64,000 nucleotides of DNA from Tabrizicola sp. (lineage in GTDB: Bacteria; Pseudomonadota; Alphaproteobacteria; Rhodobacterales; Rhodobacteraceae): NCBI RefSeq assembly GCF_022842145.1, contig NZ_JALHQD010000006.1, forward strand, positions 1 to 64,000, given 5' to 3'. The notes under the pieces were generated by a model that did no database searches, was not told where the DNA came from, and saw only the letters and a list, made by a program, of their open reading frames with translations. Positions 56,848-64,000 of the stretch are shown one piece after another (position 1 is the first letter of the stretch; every line of letters begins with the position of its first letter). A program made the translations under genes and the position numbers.

Positions 56848-58221
56848 TCAATGCCGTCCCGTCAGCCAGTTCCCGACTGCCGCCAGCTGCGACGGCCCTG
56901 CATCTGGCCGGTCCTCGCGCCGGTCGGCGGCGTTCAGAAGCGCATACATTCCGTGGACGCCCAGCCAGCGGACCGGCTCCGGCTCCCAGTCCTTGACCCG
57001 GCGGTTGACCCAAGGAAGTTGGGCAAGGTCGGTGTCGCGCCCGAGCGCCAGGTCAGCCAGCGTCCGCCCCGCCAGGTTCGACGTGGAGACACCCACACCC
57101 ACATAGCCCCCGGCCCAACCAAGCCCCGTCACAGGGTCCAGCCCCACGGTCGCGCACCAGTCGCGCGGCACTCCCAGGACGCCGCACCAGGCGTGGTCGA
57201 TCTTCGCCTGCCGGACCGCCGGGAAATGCCGGTGCAGGATCGCCGTCAGCCGCTTGATCGTTTCGGGGTCCGGCGCGCCATTCGTGTCGAGGTTTGAGCC
57301 ATAGCGGTAGGGCACCCCCCGGGCACCCACGGTGATCCGGCCCTCGCGGGTGCGCTGGCAATAGCAGTAGGCATTCGCGAAATCCCCAATAATTTCATGG
57401 CCCTGCCAGCCGATCTGGTCCCATACCTCTGGCGGCAGGGGTTCCGTGGCGATCTGGGCCGAGTTCATCGGCAGCCACTCGCGCTTGCGGCCCGGCAGGC
57501 CTGCGGTGAAGCCTTCCGTGCAGCGCAGGATGACCGGGGCCTGCACCGTCCCGCGGTCGGTTGTCACCAGGCCAGGTTCGTAGCCCGTGACCGTCGTGCC
57601 CTCGACGATCCGCACCCCCAGCCGTTCGACCGCCTTCGCCAGCCCCCGCACCAGCTTGGCCGGCTGCACTCGGGCGACGTTGGTCACCACCATCGCGCCA
57701 AGCGCGCCGGGAATGCGGATGCGGTCCGCAAGATCGCGGGCGTTCATCTCGAACACCCGCCCCTCCTCGCCCCAGTGCCGCCGATGCGCGACCTCGGCCT
57801 GCATCCGTCCGACCTGCGCGGGCTTGGTCGCCACCATCAGCTCGTCGGTGCGCTGGATGTCGGCGTCGATCCCGCAGGCTTCAGCCACGCGGATCACCTC
57901 GTCCACCGTGCCGCTCATCGCCTCGACCATTGCGCGGACGGCGTGTTCGGACGAGGTTTCCAGATACCGCGCATGGTTCCAGGCGAAGCCGCCCGTAAGC
58001 CAGCCGCCGTTCCGCCCCGAGGCGCCGAAGCCCGCGAAGTCCTTTTCGATCACCAGGACATCCAGTGCGGGATCAGCCTTCTTCAGGTAGTAGGCGGTCC
58101 AAAGCCCGGTATACCCCGCCCCGATGATCGCCACATCGGCTGTCCGGTCGCCCGCAAGTGCCGCGCGGCGGAAGGGCAGGCCGATGTCGGCATACCAGAA
58201 CGAAACATCGCCGATCCGCAT
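56848..58221 (-). CDS. FAD-dependent oxidoreductase, PuuB-like
   Basis: The 457-residue DAO-superfamily flavoprotein has an N-terminal FAD site (DVAIIGAGYTGLWTAYYLKK, about 29-48) and KDFAGFGASGRNGGWLTGGF, the segment typical of gamma-glutamylputrescine oxidase relatives. The C-terminus carries GWAGGYVGVGVSTSNLAGR. It likely oxidises an amine; the substrate is unknown. The ATG at 58221 gives the family length. It may lead an operon with the haloperoxidase-like gene, 57 bp downstream, and is divergent from the DMFase-like gene. Confidence 0.87.
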   Translation of the reverse strand: MRIGDVSFWYADIGLPFRRAALAGDRTADVAIIGAGYTGLWTAYYLKKADPALDVLVIEKDFAGFGASGRNGGWLTGGFAWNHARYLETSSEHAVRAMVEAMSGTVDEVIRVAEACGIDADIQRTDELMVATKPAQVGRMQAEVAHRRHWGEEGRVFEMNARDLADRIRIPGALGAMVVTNVARVQPAKLVRGLAKAVERLGVRIVEGTTVTGYEPGLVTTDRGTVQAPVILRCTEGFTAGLPGRKREWLPMNSAQIATEPLPPEVWDQIGWQGHEIIGDFANAYCYCQRTREGRITVGARGVPYRYGSNLDTNGAPDPETIKRLTAILHRHFPAVRQAKIDHAWCGVLGVPRDWCATVGLDPVTGLGWAGGYVGVGVSTSNLAGRTLADLALGRDTDLAQLPWVNRRVKDWEPEPVRWLGVHGMYALLNAADRREDRPDAGPSQLAAVGNWLTGRH

Positions 58222-58308
58222 GGAACCCCCTGTTTTGGGCGTCAGAGGGCCACAGGCCCAACCACATTTCAAGCCGAATGGACGTTGCCTTCGACCCTTC
58301 TGCCGCCG

Positions 58309-59916
58309 ATGCTGCCGGAAAACCACGCGGGGCACGCCATGCAGGGCTTCTTCGTCACCGGGCCATACGACGACGGCGATCCGGTCACCGGGCATTACTA
58401 CGAGGTGGCGTCGAACGACCCGGCGCGCCCGCAGGTCTGGGGGTACACCTCTGCGCTGTCCTACCGGCCGGGCGAGGCTTTGCATCTGCACGCCATGTCC
58501 ACGGCGCGCGACGTCCGGCTGACCATCGCCCGCGACGGGCTGACCCCCGCAATCGTCCTTCAGACGACCATTCCCACGACGTTTGCGCCGACCCCCGGCG
58601 ACTGCTCGGTCAAGGGCTGCGGCTGGCCGGTGGCCTTCGAGACCGTGATCCCCGAGGATTGGCCGACCGGTGTCTACGTCCTGACGCTGGAGGTTGCGGG
58701 ACATAGCTCCCGGGCGATGTTCGTCCTGAAACCCGCCCAACCCGTCGCAAAGCTGGCGCTGATCCTGGCCACCGGCACCTGGTGCGCCTACAACGACTGG
58801 GGCGGGTCGAACCATTATCAGGGGCTCACCGGTCCCGGCGGAGGAGACTTCGCCGCCGAGGTCAGCCTGCTACGCCCCTGGGCCACGGGGTTCGTCCGCT
58901 GGCCCGACGATGCCCCGCGCATCCCCCATGCCTCGCCGCTTCTGACTCGCCCGCGTTATCCGCACATGGATTATGCCCGCGCAAACGGCATTTCGAAGAA
59001 ATACGCCTCGTCGGGCTGGGCGGCCTTCGAGCGGCCCTTCGCCTTGTGGGCGGAAGAGCAGGGGATCGCGCTGGATTACCTCACCCAGCACGACCTCCAC
59101 GCCGACACCCACCTTCTGGACGGCTACGCCCGCGCCGTGATCGTCGGTCACGACGAATACTGGACCTGGGAGATGCGCGACCACCTGGACGCCTGGGTAG
59201 ATCGCGGTGGCCAGCTGGCGCGCTTCGGCGGCAACTTCTTTTGGCAAACGCGGCTGTCGCCCGACCTTCTGACCCAGACCTGCCACAAGTCCCGGGCTAT
59301 GGCCGAGGACCCCCTTGCTGCCACCGACCGGATCACCAGCTACTGGGACCATCCCCGGACCCGCCGCCCCGCCGTGGCCACGATGGGACTGACCGGATCG
59401 ATGGGCGTCTACGCCGGGTGGAGCCGCTGTGCCGCCCACGGCTCGGGCGGCTTCACCCTTTACCGCCCGGACCACTGGTCGATGGCTGGGACCGGGCTGG
59501 GCTACGGCGATGTCCTGGGCGCTGCGTCCAGGATCTTCGGCTACGAGGTGGACGGAATCGACCATGAGATCCGCAAGGGACTGCCCTATCCGGCCGAGGG
59601 CACCGGGCTGGAGGGCGAACTGACCATCGTCGCCCTCTCGCCCGCGACGACGCTGGCCCACCACACCGGGCGGCATGACATGGACTATTTCATCGGCACA
59701 CTGGACGCAGAAGAGGTCGCCCAGACCATCTACGGTGCGATCACGCCCGAAACCCTGGGTCTCGCCAGCCGCGGCAATGGGTGCATGGCGGAATACCGGC
59801 GGGGCAGGGGGATGGTCTTCAACGCCGGCAGTTGCGAATGGGTGGCCGGGCTGATCGCCCGCGAGTGGCCGGTCGAGGTGGTGACACGGAACATCCTTCT
59901 GGGACAGTGGGGTTGA
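58309..59916 (+). CDS. N,N-dimethylformamidase large-subunit-like protein
   Basis: The 535-residue protein resembles the C-terminal region of DMFase large subunits: WGYTSALSYRPGEALHLHAM, KLALILATGTWCAYNDWGG, ALDYLTQHDLHADTHLLDGY, VIVGHDEYWTWEMRDHL and GGQLARFGGNFFWQTRL. True DMFase large subunits are longer (about 760 residues) and pair with a small subunit, which I do not find here. An amide or amine-related hydrolase is plausible. The start is uncertain (58309 or the Met at 58339). Divergent partner: PuuB-like oxidase. Confidence 0.75.
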   Translation: MLPENHAGHAMQGFFVTGPYDDGDPVTGHYYEVASNDPARPQVWGYTSALSYRPGEALHLHAMSTARDVRLTIARDGLTPAIVLQTTIPTTFAPTPGDCSVKGCGWPVAFETVIPEDWPTGVYVLTLEVAGHSSRAMFVLKPAQPVAKLALILATGTWCAYNDWGGSNHYQGLTGPGGGDFAAEVSLLRPWATGFVRWPDDAPRIPHASPLLTRPRYPHMDYARANGISKKYASSGWAAFERPFALWAEEQGIALDYLTQHDLHADTHLLDGYARAVIVGHDEYWTWEMRDHLDAWVDRGGQLARFGGNFFWQTRLSPDLLTQTCHKSRAMAEDPLAATDRITSYWDHPRTRRPAVATMGLTGSMGVYAGWSRCAAHGSGGFTLYRPDHWSMAGTGLGYGDVLGAASRIFGYEVDGIDHEIRKGLPYPAEGTGLEGELTIVALSPATTLAHHTGRHDMDYFIGTLDAEEVAQTIYGAITPETLGLASRGNGCMAEYRRGRGMVFNAGSCEWVAGLIAREWPVEVVTRNILLGQWG

Positions 59917-59961
59917 GCAATCCCCTTCCCCCGCGCGCGGCCTTAGGCTAGGCCTTCGCCC

Positions 59962-60576
59962 ATGTTGAGCCTGTCGAACCTCGCGGTGGCCCGGGGCGGC
60001 GTCACGGTCCTGCGCGGCCTGACGCTGGCGGTCGCGCCCGGCCAGGCGCTGATCCTGCGCGGGCCGAACGGGTCGGGCAAGACCACTCTGCTGCGGACGC
60101 TCGCGGGCCTGCAACCGCCCGCCGAGGGGACCTTCGACCTGCCCCCCGACAGCGTCGCCTATGCCGCCCATGCCGACGGGCTGAAATCGACCCTGACGGT
60201 GGACGAAAACCTGAGCTTCTGGTCGCGCATCTATGGTGGCCCGGCGACCGACCACGCGGTTGCGGCGCTGAACCTGACCCAACTGACCCGCCGCCGCGCG
60301 GGAGAGCTTTCCGCCGGCCAGAAACGCCGCCTTGGCCTCGCGCGGCTTCTGGTCACCGGCCGCCCGGTCTGGCTGCTGGACGAGCCGACGGTCAGCCTTG
60401 ACGTGGCCTCGGTTGCGCTTTTCGCCGATGTGGTGCGCGACCACCTGGGCAAGGGCGGCCTTGCCGTCATCGCCACCCATGTCGACCTGGGCCTGCCCGA
60501 GGCGACGATCCTTGACCTCGACTCCTACCGCGCCCGGGTGATCCAGAGCAGCGGCTTCGACGAGGCCTTCGCATGA
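59962..60576 (+). CDS. ccmA: Heme exporter ATPase CcmA
   Basis: The 204-residue ATP-binding subunit of the CcmABCD complex releases holo-CcmE during cytochrome c maturation. It has Walker A GPNGSGKTTL, signature LSAGQKRRLGLARL and Walker B VWLLDEPTVSLD. Normal length. It opens the operon and overlaps ccmB by 4 bp. Rhodobacter name: helA. Confidence 0.95.
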   Translation: MLSLSNLAVARGGVTVLRGLTLAVAPGQALILRGPNGSGKTTLLRTLAGLQPPAEGTFDLPPDSVAYAAHADGLKSTLTVDENLSFWSRIYGGPATDHAVAALNLTQLTRRRAGELSAGQKRRLGLARLLVTGRPVWLLDEPTVSLDVASVALFADVVRDHLGKGGLAVIATHVDLGLPEATILDLDSYRARVIQSSGFDEAFA

Positions 60577-61229
60577 AGGCGCTTCTGTTGCGTGACCTGC
60601 GGCTGGCCTTCCGCTCGGGCGGCGGGTTCGGGCTGGGACTGGCCTTCTTCTTCCTTCTCTCCATTCTCGTTCCCCTGGGCGTCGGGCCCGAGGGCGGCAC
60701 CCTCGGCCGCATCGCCCCCGGAATCCTGTGGGTCGGTGCGCTTCTCGCCTGCCTTCTGTCACTGGACCGCATCTTCGCGCTGGACCATGAGGATGGCTCG
60801 CTGGACCTTCTGGCCACCGCGCCGATCCCGCTTGAGGCTGTCGTGGCCATCAAGGCGCTTGCGCATTGGCTGGTGACGGGTCTGCCGCTGACCCTGATCG
60901 CGCCGGGGCTTGCGGTGTTCCTGAACCTGCCCGTCGGCGGCTACCCCTGGCTGGTCGCCAGCCTGATCCTCGGCACGCCGGCGCTGTCGGTGATCGGCGC
61001 CTTCGGGGCAGCGATCACCGTGGGGCTGCGGCGGGGCGGGCTGCTTCTCAGCCTTCTGGTGCTGCCCTTGTATGTGCCGACCCTGATCTTCGGGGCCGAG
61101 GTGGTACGGCGCGGCGCAGAGGGCATGGCCTTGGCGACCCCGCTGGCCCTGCTGGCGGCAATCAGCCTTGGGGCCTCGGCCCTTCTTCCCTTTGCGGCCG
61201 CAAGTGCGATCCGCGTCAATTTGCGCTAA
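60573..61229 (+). CDS. ccmB: Heme exporter membrane protein CcmB
   Basis: The 218-residue six-segment membrane protein begins MKALLLRDLRLAFRSGGGFG and has the CcmB-typical RIFALDHEDGSLDLLATAPIP and LGTPALSVIGAFGAAITVGL. It forms the channel-like subunit with CcmA and CcmC (helB). Confidence 0.95.
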   Translation: MKALLLRDLRLAFRSGGGFGLGLAFFFLLSILVPLGVGPEGGTLGRIAPGILWVGALLACLLSLDRIFALDHEDGSLDLLATAPIPLEAVVAIKALAHWLVTGLPLTLIAPGLAVFLNLPVGGYPWLVASLILGTPALSVIGAFGAAITVGLRRGGLLLSLLVLPLYVPTLIFGAEVVRRGAEGMALATPLALLAAISLGASALLPFAAASAIRVNLR

Positions 61230-61284
61230 GGCTCTCGCGCGATGGTGTGTTGAGCGGGTAACGGGAACAGGATAGCGAAACCTC

Positions 61285-62013
61285 ATGTCTGTCTGGGAAT
61301 ATGCCAACCCGAAGAAATTCATGCAGACCTCGGCCTGGGCCTTGCCCTGGGTGGTGGGGCTGACAGTGCTGCTGCTGGTGACGGGCCTCGTCTGGGGCTT
61401 CTTCTTCACCCCGGATGACTACAAGCAGGGGTCCACGGTCAAGATCATCTATCTCCACGTGCCTGCGGCCATGATGGCGATCAATGCCTGGGTGATGATG
61501 CTGGTGACCTCGCTGATCTGGATCGTCCGGCGCCACCATGTGTCGGCGCTGGCCGCAAAGGCCGCCGCACCCGTGGGCCTGACCTTCACCCTGATCGCGC
61601 TGGTCACGGGTGCGCTTTGGGGCCAGCCGATGTGGGGCACCTGGTGGGCCTGGGACCCGCGGCTGACCTCGTTCCTGATCCTGACCCTGTTCTACTTCGG
61701 CTACATCGCGCTTTGGGCCGCGATCGAGGACCCGGACACGGCGGCGGACCTGACCTCGATCCTGTGCCTTGTCGGATCGGTCTTCGCACTGCTGTCGCGC
61801 TATGCGGTGAATTTCTGGAACCAGGGGCTGCACCAGGGGGCGTCGCTGTCGCTGGACAAGGAAGAGAACGTCTCGGACGTCTTCTGGGTGCCGCTTCTGG
61901 TCTGCATCGCAGGCTTCGTGCTTCTGTTTCTGACGATGGTCCTGATGCGCACCCGGACCGAGATCCGCGCGCGGCGGCTGAAGGCGCTGCTGGCGCGGGA
62001 AAGGGGGACGTGA
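61285..62013 (+). CDS. ccmC: Heme transfer protein CcmC
   Basis: The 242-residue six-segment membrane protein has the tryptophan-rich heme-handling motif WGTWWAWDPRLTS and conserved periplasmic histidines (HVPAAMMAIN; NQGLHQGAS). It passes heme to CcmE. Its TGA overlaps the ccmD ATG by one base. Rhodobacter name: helC. Confidence 0.96.
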   Translation: MSVWEYANPKKFMQTSAWALPWVVGLTVLLLVTGLVWGFFFTPDDYKQGSTVKIIYLHVPAAMMAINAWVMMLVTSLIWIVRRHHVSALAAKAAAPVGLTFTLIALVTGALWGQPMWGTWWAWDPRLTSFLILTLFYFGYIALWAAIEDPDTAADLTSILCLVGSVFALLSRYAVNFWNQGLHQGASLSLDKEENVSDVFWVPLLVCIAGFVLLFLTMVLMRTRTEIRARRLKALLARERGT

Positions 62014-62171
62014 TGCCGGATCTGGGGAAATACGCGGTTTCGGTGCTGGGGTCCTATGCGGCCACGGCGGTGCTGATCGCCGCACTGGTGGGGCTGACGC
62101 TGTGGCAGTCGGCCCGGATGAAGCGCGCGCTGGCCGAGGTCGAGGCGCGGCAGGGGAAATCCGATGGCTAG
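62013..62171 (+). CDS. ccmD: Heme exporter protein CcmD
   Basis: This 52-residue single-span membrane protein (MPDLGKYAVSVLGSYAATAV) has the usual charged tail (ARMKRALAEVEARQ). It stabilises CcmC-CcmE interaction. It overlaps ccmG by 8 bp. The length equals the 52-codon ORF described in the Rhodobacter hel operon. Confidence 0.93.
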   Translation: MPDLGKYAVSVLGSYAATAVLIAALVGLTLWQSARMKRALAEVEARQGKSDG

Positions 62172-62703
62172 ATGGCTGATGGTGCTGCCCCCGGTCCTGT
62201 TTGCGGGGCTGGCGGGGCTGTTTTACGCGGGCATGTACCGCGACAATCCGGGAGAACTGCAGTCGGTCTTCGTCGGCCGGACGGCTCCGGTGCTGCCGAC
62301 GACGGTGCTGCCGGGCATTCCCGGCGTGACCGACGCCGACCTGCGGACCGGCGAGGTGACGGTCGTCAACTTCTGGGCCACCTGGTGCCCGCCGTGCCGG
62401 GCCGAGCATCCGCAGTTGCTGGAGATGGCAGCGCGGGGCGTCCGCGTCGCCGGGGTCAACATCATGGATGACGACGAAAAGGCGGTCGCCTATCTGGCCG
62501 AGGAAGGCAATCCCTTCATCGGCGTAGCGACCGATCCGAACGGGCGGAACCGGGTGGAATGGGGGGTCACGGCCCCGCCCGAGACGTTCATCGTCGGGGG
62601 CGACGGGACGGTGCTGTTTCGTTTCGTGGGTCCCTTGATCGGGACCGATTACGAGGTGCGGTTCCTGCCGGAATTGGAGAAGGCGCTGGCCGGCGAGGGG
62701 TGA
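62164..62703 (+). CDS. ccmG: Thiol:disulfide oxidoreductase CcmG/DsbE
   Basis: The 179-residue membrane-anchored periplasmic thioredoxin has an N-terminal anchor (WLMVLPPVLFAGLAGLFYAG), the active site WCPPC in VVNFWATWCPPCRAEHP, and GVTAPPETFIVGGDG with the cis-proline region. It keeps apocytochrome c thiols reduced for heme ligation. Rhodobacter name: helX. Confidence 0.95.
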   Translation: MARWLMVLPPVLFAGLAGLFYAGMYRDNPGELQSVFVGRTAPVLPTTVLPGIPGVTDADLRTGEVTVVNFWATWCPPCRAEHPQLLEMAARGVRVAGVNIMDDDEKAVAYLAEEGNPFIGVATDPNGRNRVEWGVTAPPETFIVGGDGTVLFRFVGPLIGTDYEVRFLPELEKALAGEG

Positions 62704-62785
62704 GCGCCACGGTGACGGTTTCGGCGCTTCCGGCCCTTTCAACGCCCTGTGCGCGGACGTTAGGGGTTTCTCAACCCGGCTGGAA

Positions 62786-62829
62786 GGTGGGCCAACCCGC
62801 GCCAGAGGGGCGCGGAACGGCCCACCCTA
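62786..62829. repeat. GGTGGGCC palindromic repeat between convergent genes
   Basis: GGTGGGCC (62786-62793) pairs with GGCCCACC (62819-62826), and the right half continues CTA, which is the stop of the HxlR gene. An inner GCGCC/GGCGC arm pairs as well. It is related to the units near 29627 and probably serves as a bidirectional terminator. Confidence 0.65.
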
Positions 62830-63585
62830 CGCCCGCGCTGCAATCCTGCGTGGCTGGGTCGACGGACCCGGATTGCGCCGGACGACGGGCAGTTGCGCGA
62901 TGCCCTCGAACCGGGCGTAATCGCCGCGTTTCAGCCAGTGCGGCATCGTCCGCGCCAGCACGGGATCGCCGCTGAGATAAAGTTGACCATTCGCAAGTTC
63001 GCCCGCGACCGTCGCCCGACCCAAGAGCATGCCATGCAGCGAGACCCGGTTCGTCTCGACATAAAGGTCGATGTCGAAGCCGGGGATCGAGGTGCAGATC
63101 TCGGCCTCTGCGCCCGGCTGGAGGATCGCCCAGTAGGTCGAATACTCCAGGTCCGGGTCGGCAAAGCGGAACTGCATCACCAGGCGGCGGCGGGGTAGGG
63201 CATCGGCCACGAACTGCCTGCGCATGCTCCACATCAGGTTCGACACGGTGGCGGTGCACAGCGCCACTTCGGCGTCGATGGAGCATTGTGCCCATTGCGC
63301 CAGGGCGTTGAGGGCGGGCTCCAGCGCGATAGCCGTTTCGGTCCTTAGATAGTCGACCGAGCCGGTCGCAGGGTCTGCGATGCGTTCGATCAGCCCGATC
63401 TCCTCCAGCTCTTTCAGCCGGCGCGACAGAAGCGCGGGCGAGATGCTGCCGATCTCGCGCCGCAGGTCGTTGAAACGGGTCGCCCCGGCCCAGAGCCCGA
63501 CAAGGATCGGGATTGTCCAGCGCGGTTCCAGAATGTCGCAGGCGCGGGTGATCGGACAGATCATTCCGTAAGGTTTCTGGGGCAT
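62827..63585 (-). CDS. HxlR-family regulator with C-terminal extension
   Basis: The 252-residue protein has an HxlR winged-helix at 1-105 (MICPITRACDILEPRWTIPI; RFNDLRREIGSISPALLSRR). The effector-like C-terminal domain of about 140 residues is not present in minimal HxlR proteins. The start at 63585 follows GGAGGG; a longer in-frame start is unsupported. It is divergent from the truncated gene at the window end, its probable target. Confidence 0.87.
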   Translation of the reverse strand: MPQKPYGMICPITRACDILEPRWTIPILVGLWAGATRFNDLRREIGSISPALLSRRLKELEEIGLIERIADPATGSVDYLRTETAIALEPALNALAQWAQCSIDAEVALCTATVSNLMWSMRRQFVADALPRRRLVMQFRFADPDLEYSTYWAILQPGAEAEICTSIPGFDIDLYVETNRVSLHGMLLGRATVAGELANGQLYLSGDPVLARTMPHWLKRGDYARFEGIAQLPVVRRNPGPSTQPRRIAARA

Positions 63586-63735
63586 GGCAGGCCCTCCCTC
63601 CGAACTGACTTTACGCCCCTGTCTGGTGTCCGGCCAGTTCACGCTCTGTAGCAGGTCCGCTTCAGTTTCCGCACTCAACTTTCTGGCGGCACCGGGCCGA
63701 TGCTGAGGCGATCAAACCCCGTGATGGAGATCGCA

Positions 63736-64000
63736 ATGACCCCCCTGTCCACACCCACATCCCGCGACACCGATCCGATCAATGGCGGCTGGCTGGTTTT
63801 CGGCAACCTGCTGGCCGAAAGCCTTGCCCCCGCGAGGCGCCCGGTCCGCTTGCACCCGAAAGAGGCGCGCGCGCTGTGGCGCCTGGGGCGCCTGCGCGGC
63901 CTGCTGAACTGGTGGTTCCGCCCCTTGCCCGGATCCCGTGGCATCAGCGCCACCGATGCGGCCACCCGGTTGGAGATCCTGACCCGCGGCGGATTTCCCC
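63736..64000 (+). CDS. Unknown protein, 3' end outside the window
   Basis: An open frame from the ATG at 63736 (behind GGAGA) reaches the right edge: MTPLSTPTSRDTDPINGGWL, then VFGNLLAESLAPARRPVRL and a Trp/Arg-rich stretch (ALWRLGRLRGLLNWWFRPLP). An in-frame ATG at 63724 is possible. I do not recognise it. Divergent from the HxlR regulator gene by 150 bp. Confidence 0.6.
   Translation, partial: MTPLSTPTSRDTDPINGGWLVFGNLLAESLAPARRPVRLHPKEARALWRLGRLRGLLNWWFRPLPGSRGISATDAATRLEILTRGGFP

Overview
The window is GC-rich, densely coded chromosomal DNA with many 4-bp ATGA/GTGA gene overlaps. It most resembles a member of the Rhodobacterales (Rhodobacter/Paracoccus-like alphaproteobacteria). The supports are the ccmA-ccmB-ccmC-ccmD-ccmG order with a 52-residue CcmD (the Rhodobacter hel arrangement), anmK head-to-head with tyrS, a class II (B12-dependent) ribonucleotide reductase, and the general style of regulators and transporters. 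The genus cannot be fixed from the sequence alone. I see no phage, insertion sequence, CRISPR array or rRNA.

Layout. 1-10 kb is housekeeping: the tyrS start, anmK, a leftward group (rluE-like, DUF985 cupin, fatty-acid desaturase, small exported protein, rarD), a DadA-like oxidase, enolase, two EamA transporters and a TerB-domain protein with four glycine-rich repeats. 10-15.3 kb holds nrdJ behind a candidate NrdR box, then a compositionally different patch. That patch contains a stand-alone ImmA/IrrE-type HEAGH metallopeptidase, a perfect 15-bp stem-loop and a Pro/Glu-repeat exported protein. 15.5-20 kb has a luciferase-like flavoenzyme, a Fur-family regulator, and a trimethylamine-dehydrogenase-type flavoenzyme divergent from a TetR regulator across a 24-bp palindrome.

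20-36.7 kb is the most interesting part: a one-direction catabolic cluster controlled from a divergent MarR gene. It encodes a molybdenum hydroxylase (FAD subunit plus a fused 2Fe-2S/Mo subunit), a 6-hydroxynicotinate-reductase-like iron-sulfur protein, a UPF0280 (ApbE-like) protein, a DUF1185 'amino acid synthesis' protein and an unrecognised polytopic membrane protein. A complete branched-chain-type ABC importer and a hydantoinase/oxoprolinase pair follow. My reading is uptake of an N-heterocycle, ring hydroxylation, ring reduction and ATP-dependent lactam opening. The substrate is unknown, and three of the proteins have no established role.

36.9-42 kb is a TetR-RND efflux operon. 42-48 kb has tgt, an Old Yellow Enzyme, lon, an HU-like protein with a long N-terminal tail, and two tRNA-Val genes (CAC and TAC anticodons). 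48-53.5 kb carries a MacB-type ABC export system and, tail-to-tail, a membrane-anchored Ser/Thr kinase. 53.9-60 kb has a leftward trio (PuuB-like oxidase, vanadium-haloperoxidase-like protein, FG-GAP/CRTAC1-like protein) divergent from a dimethylformamidase large-subunit-like gene. 60-62.7 kb is the cytochrome c maturation operon. The window ends with an HxlR regulator and a truncated unknown gene.
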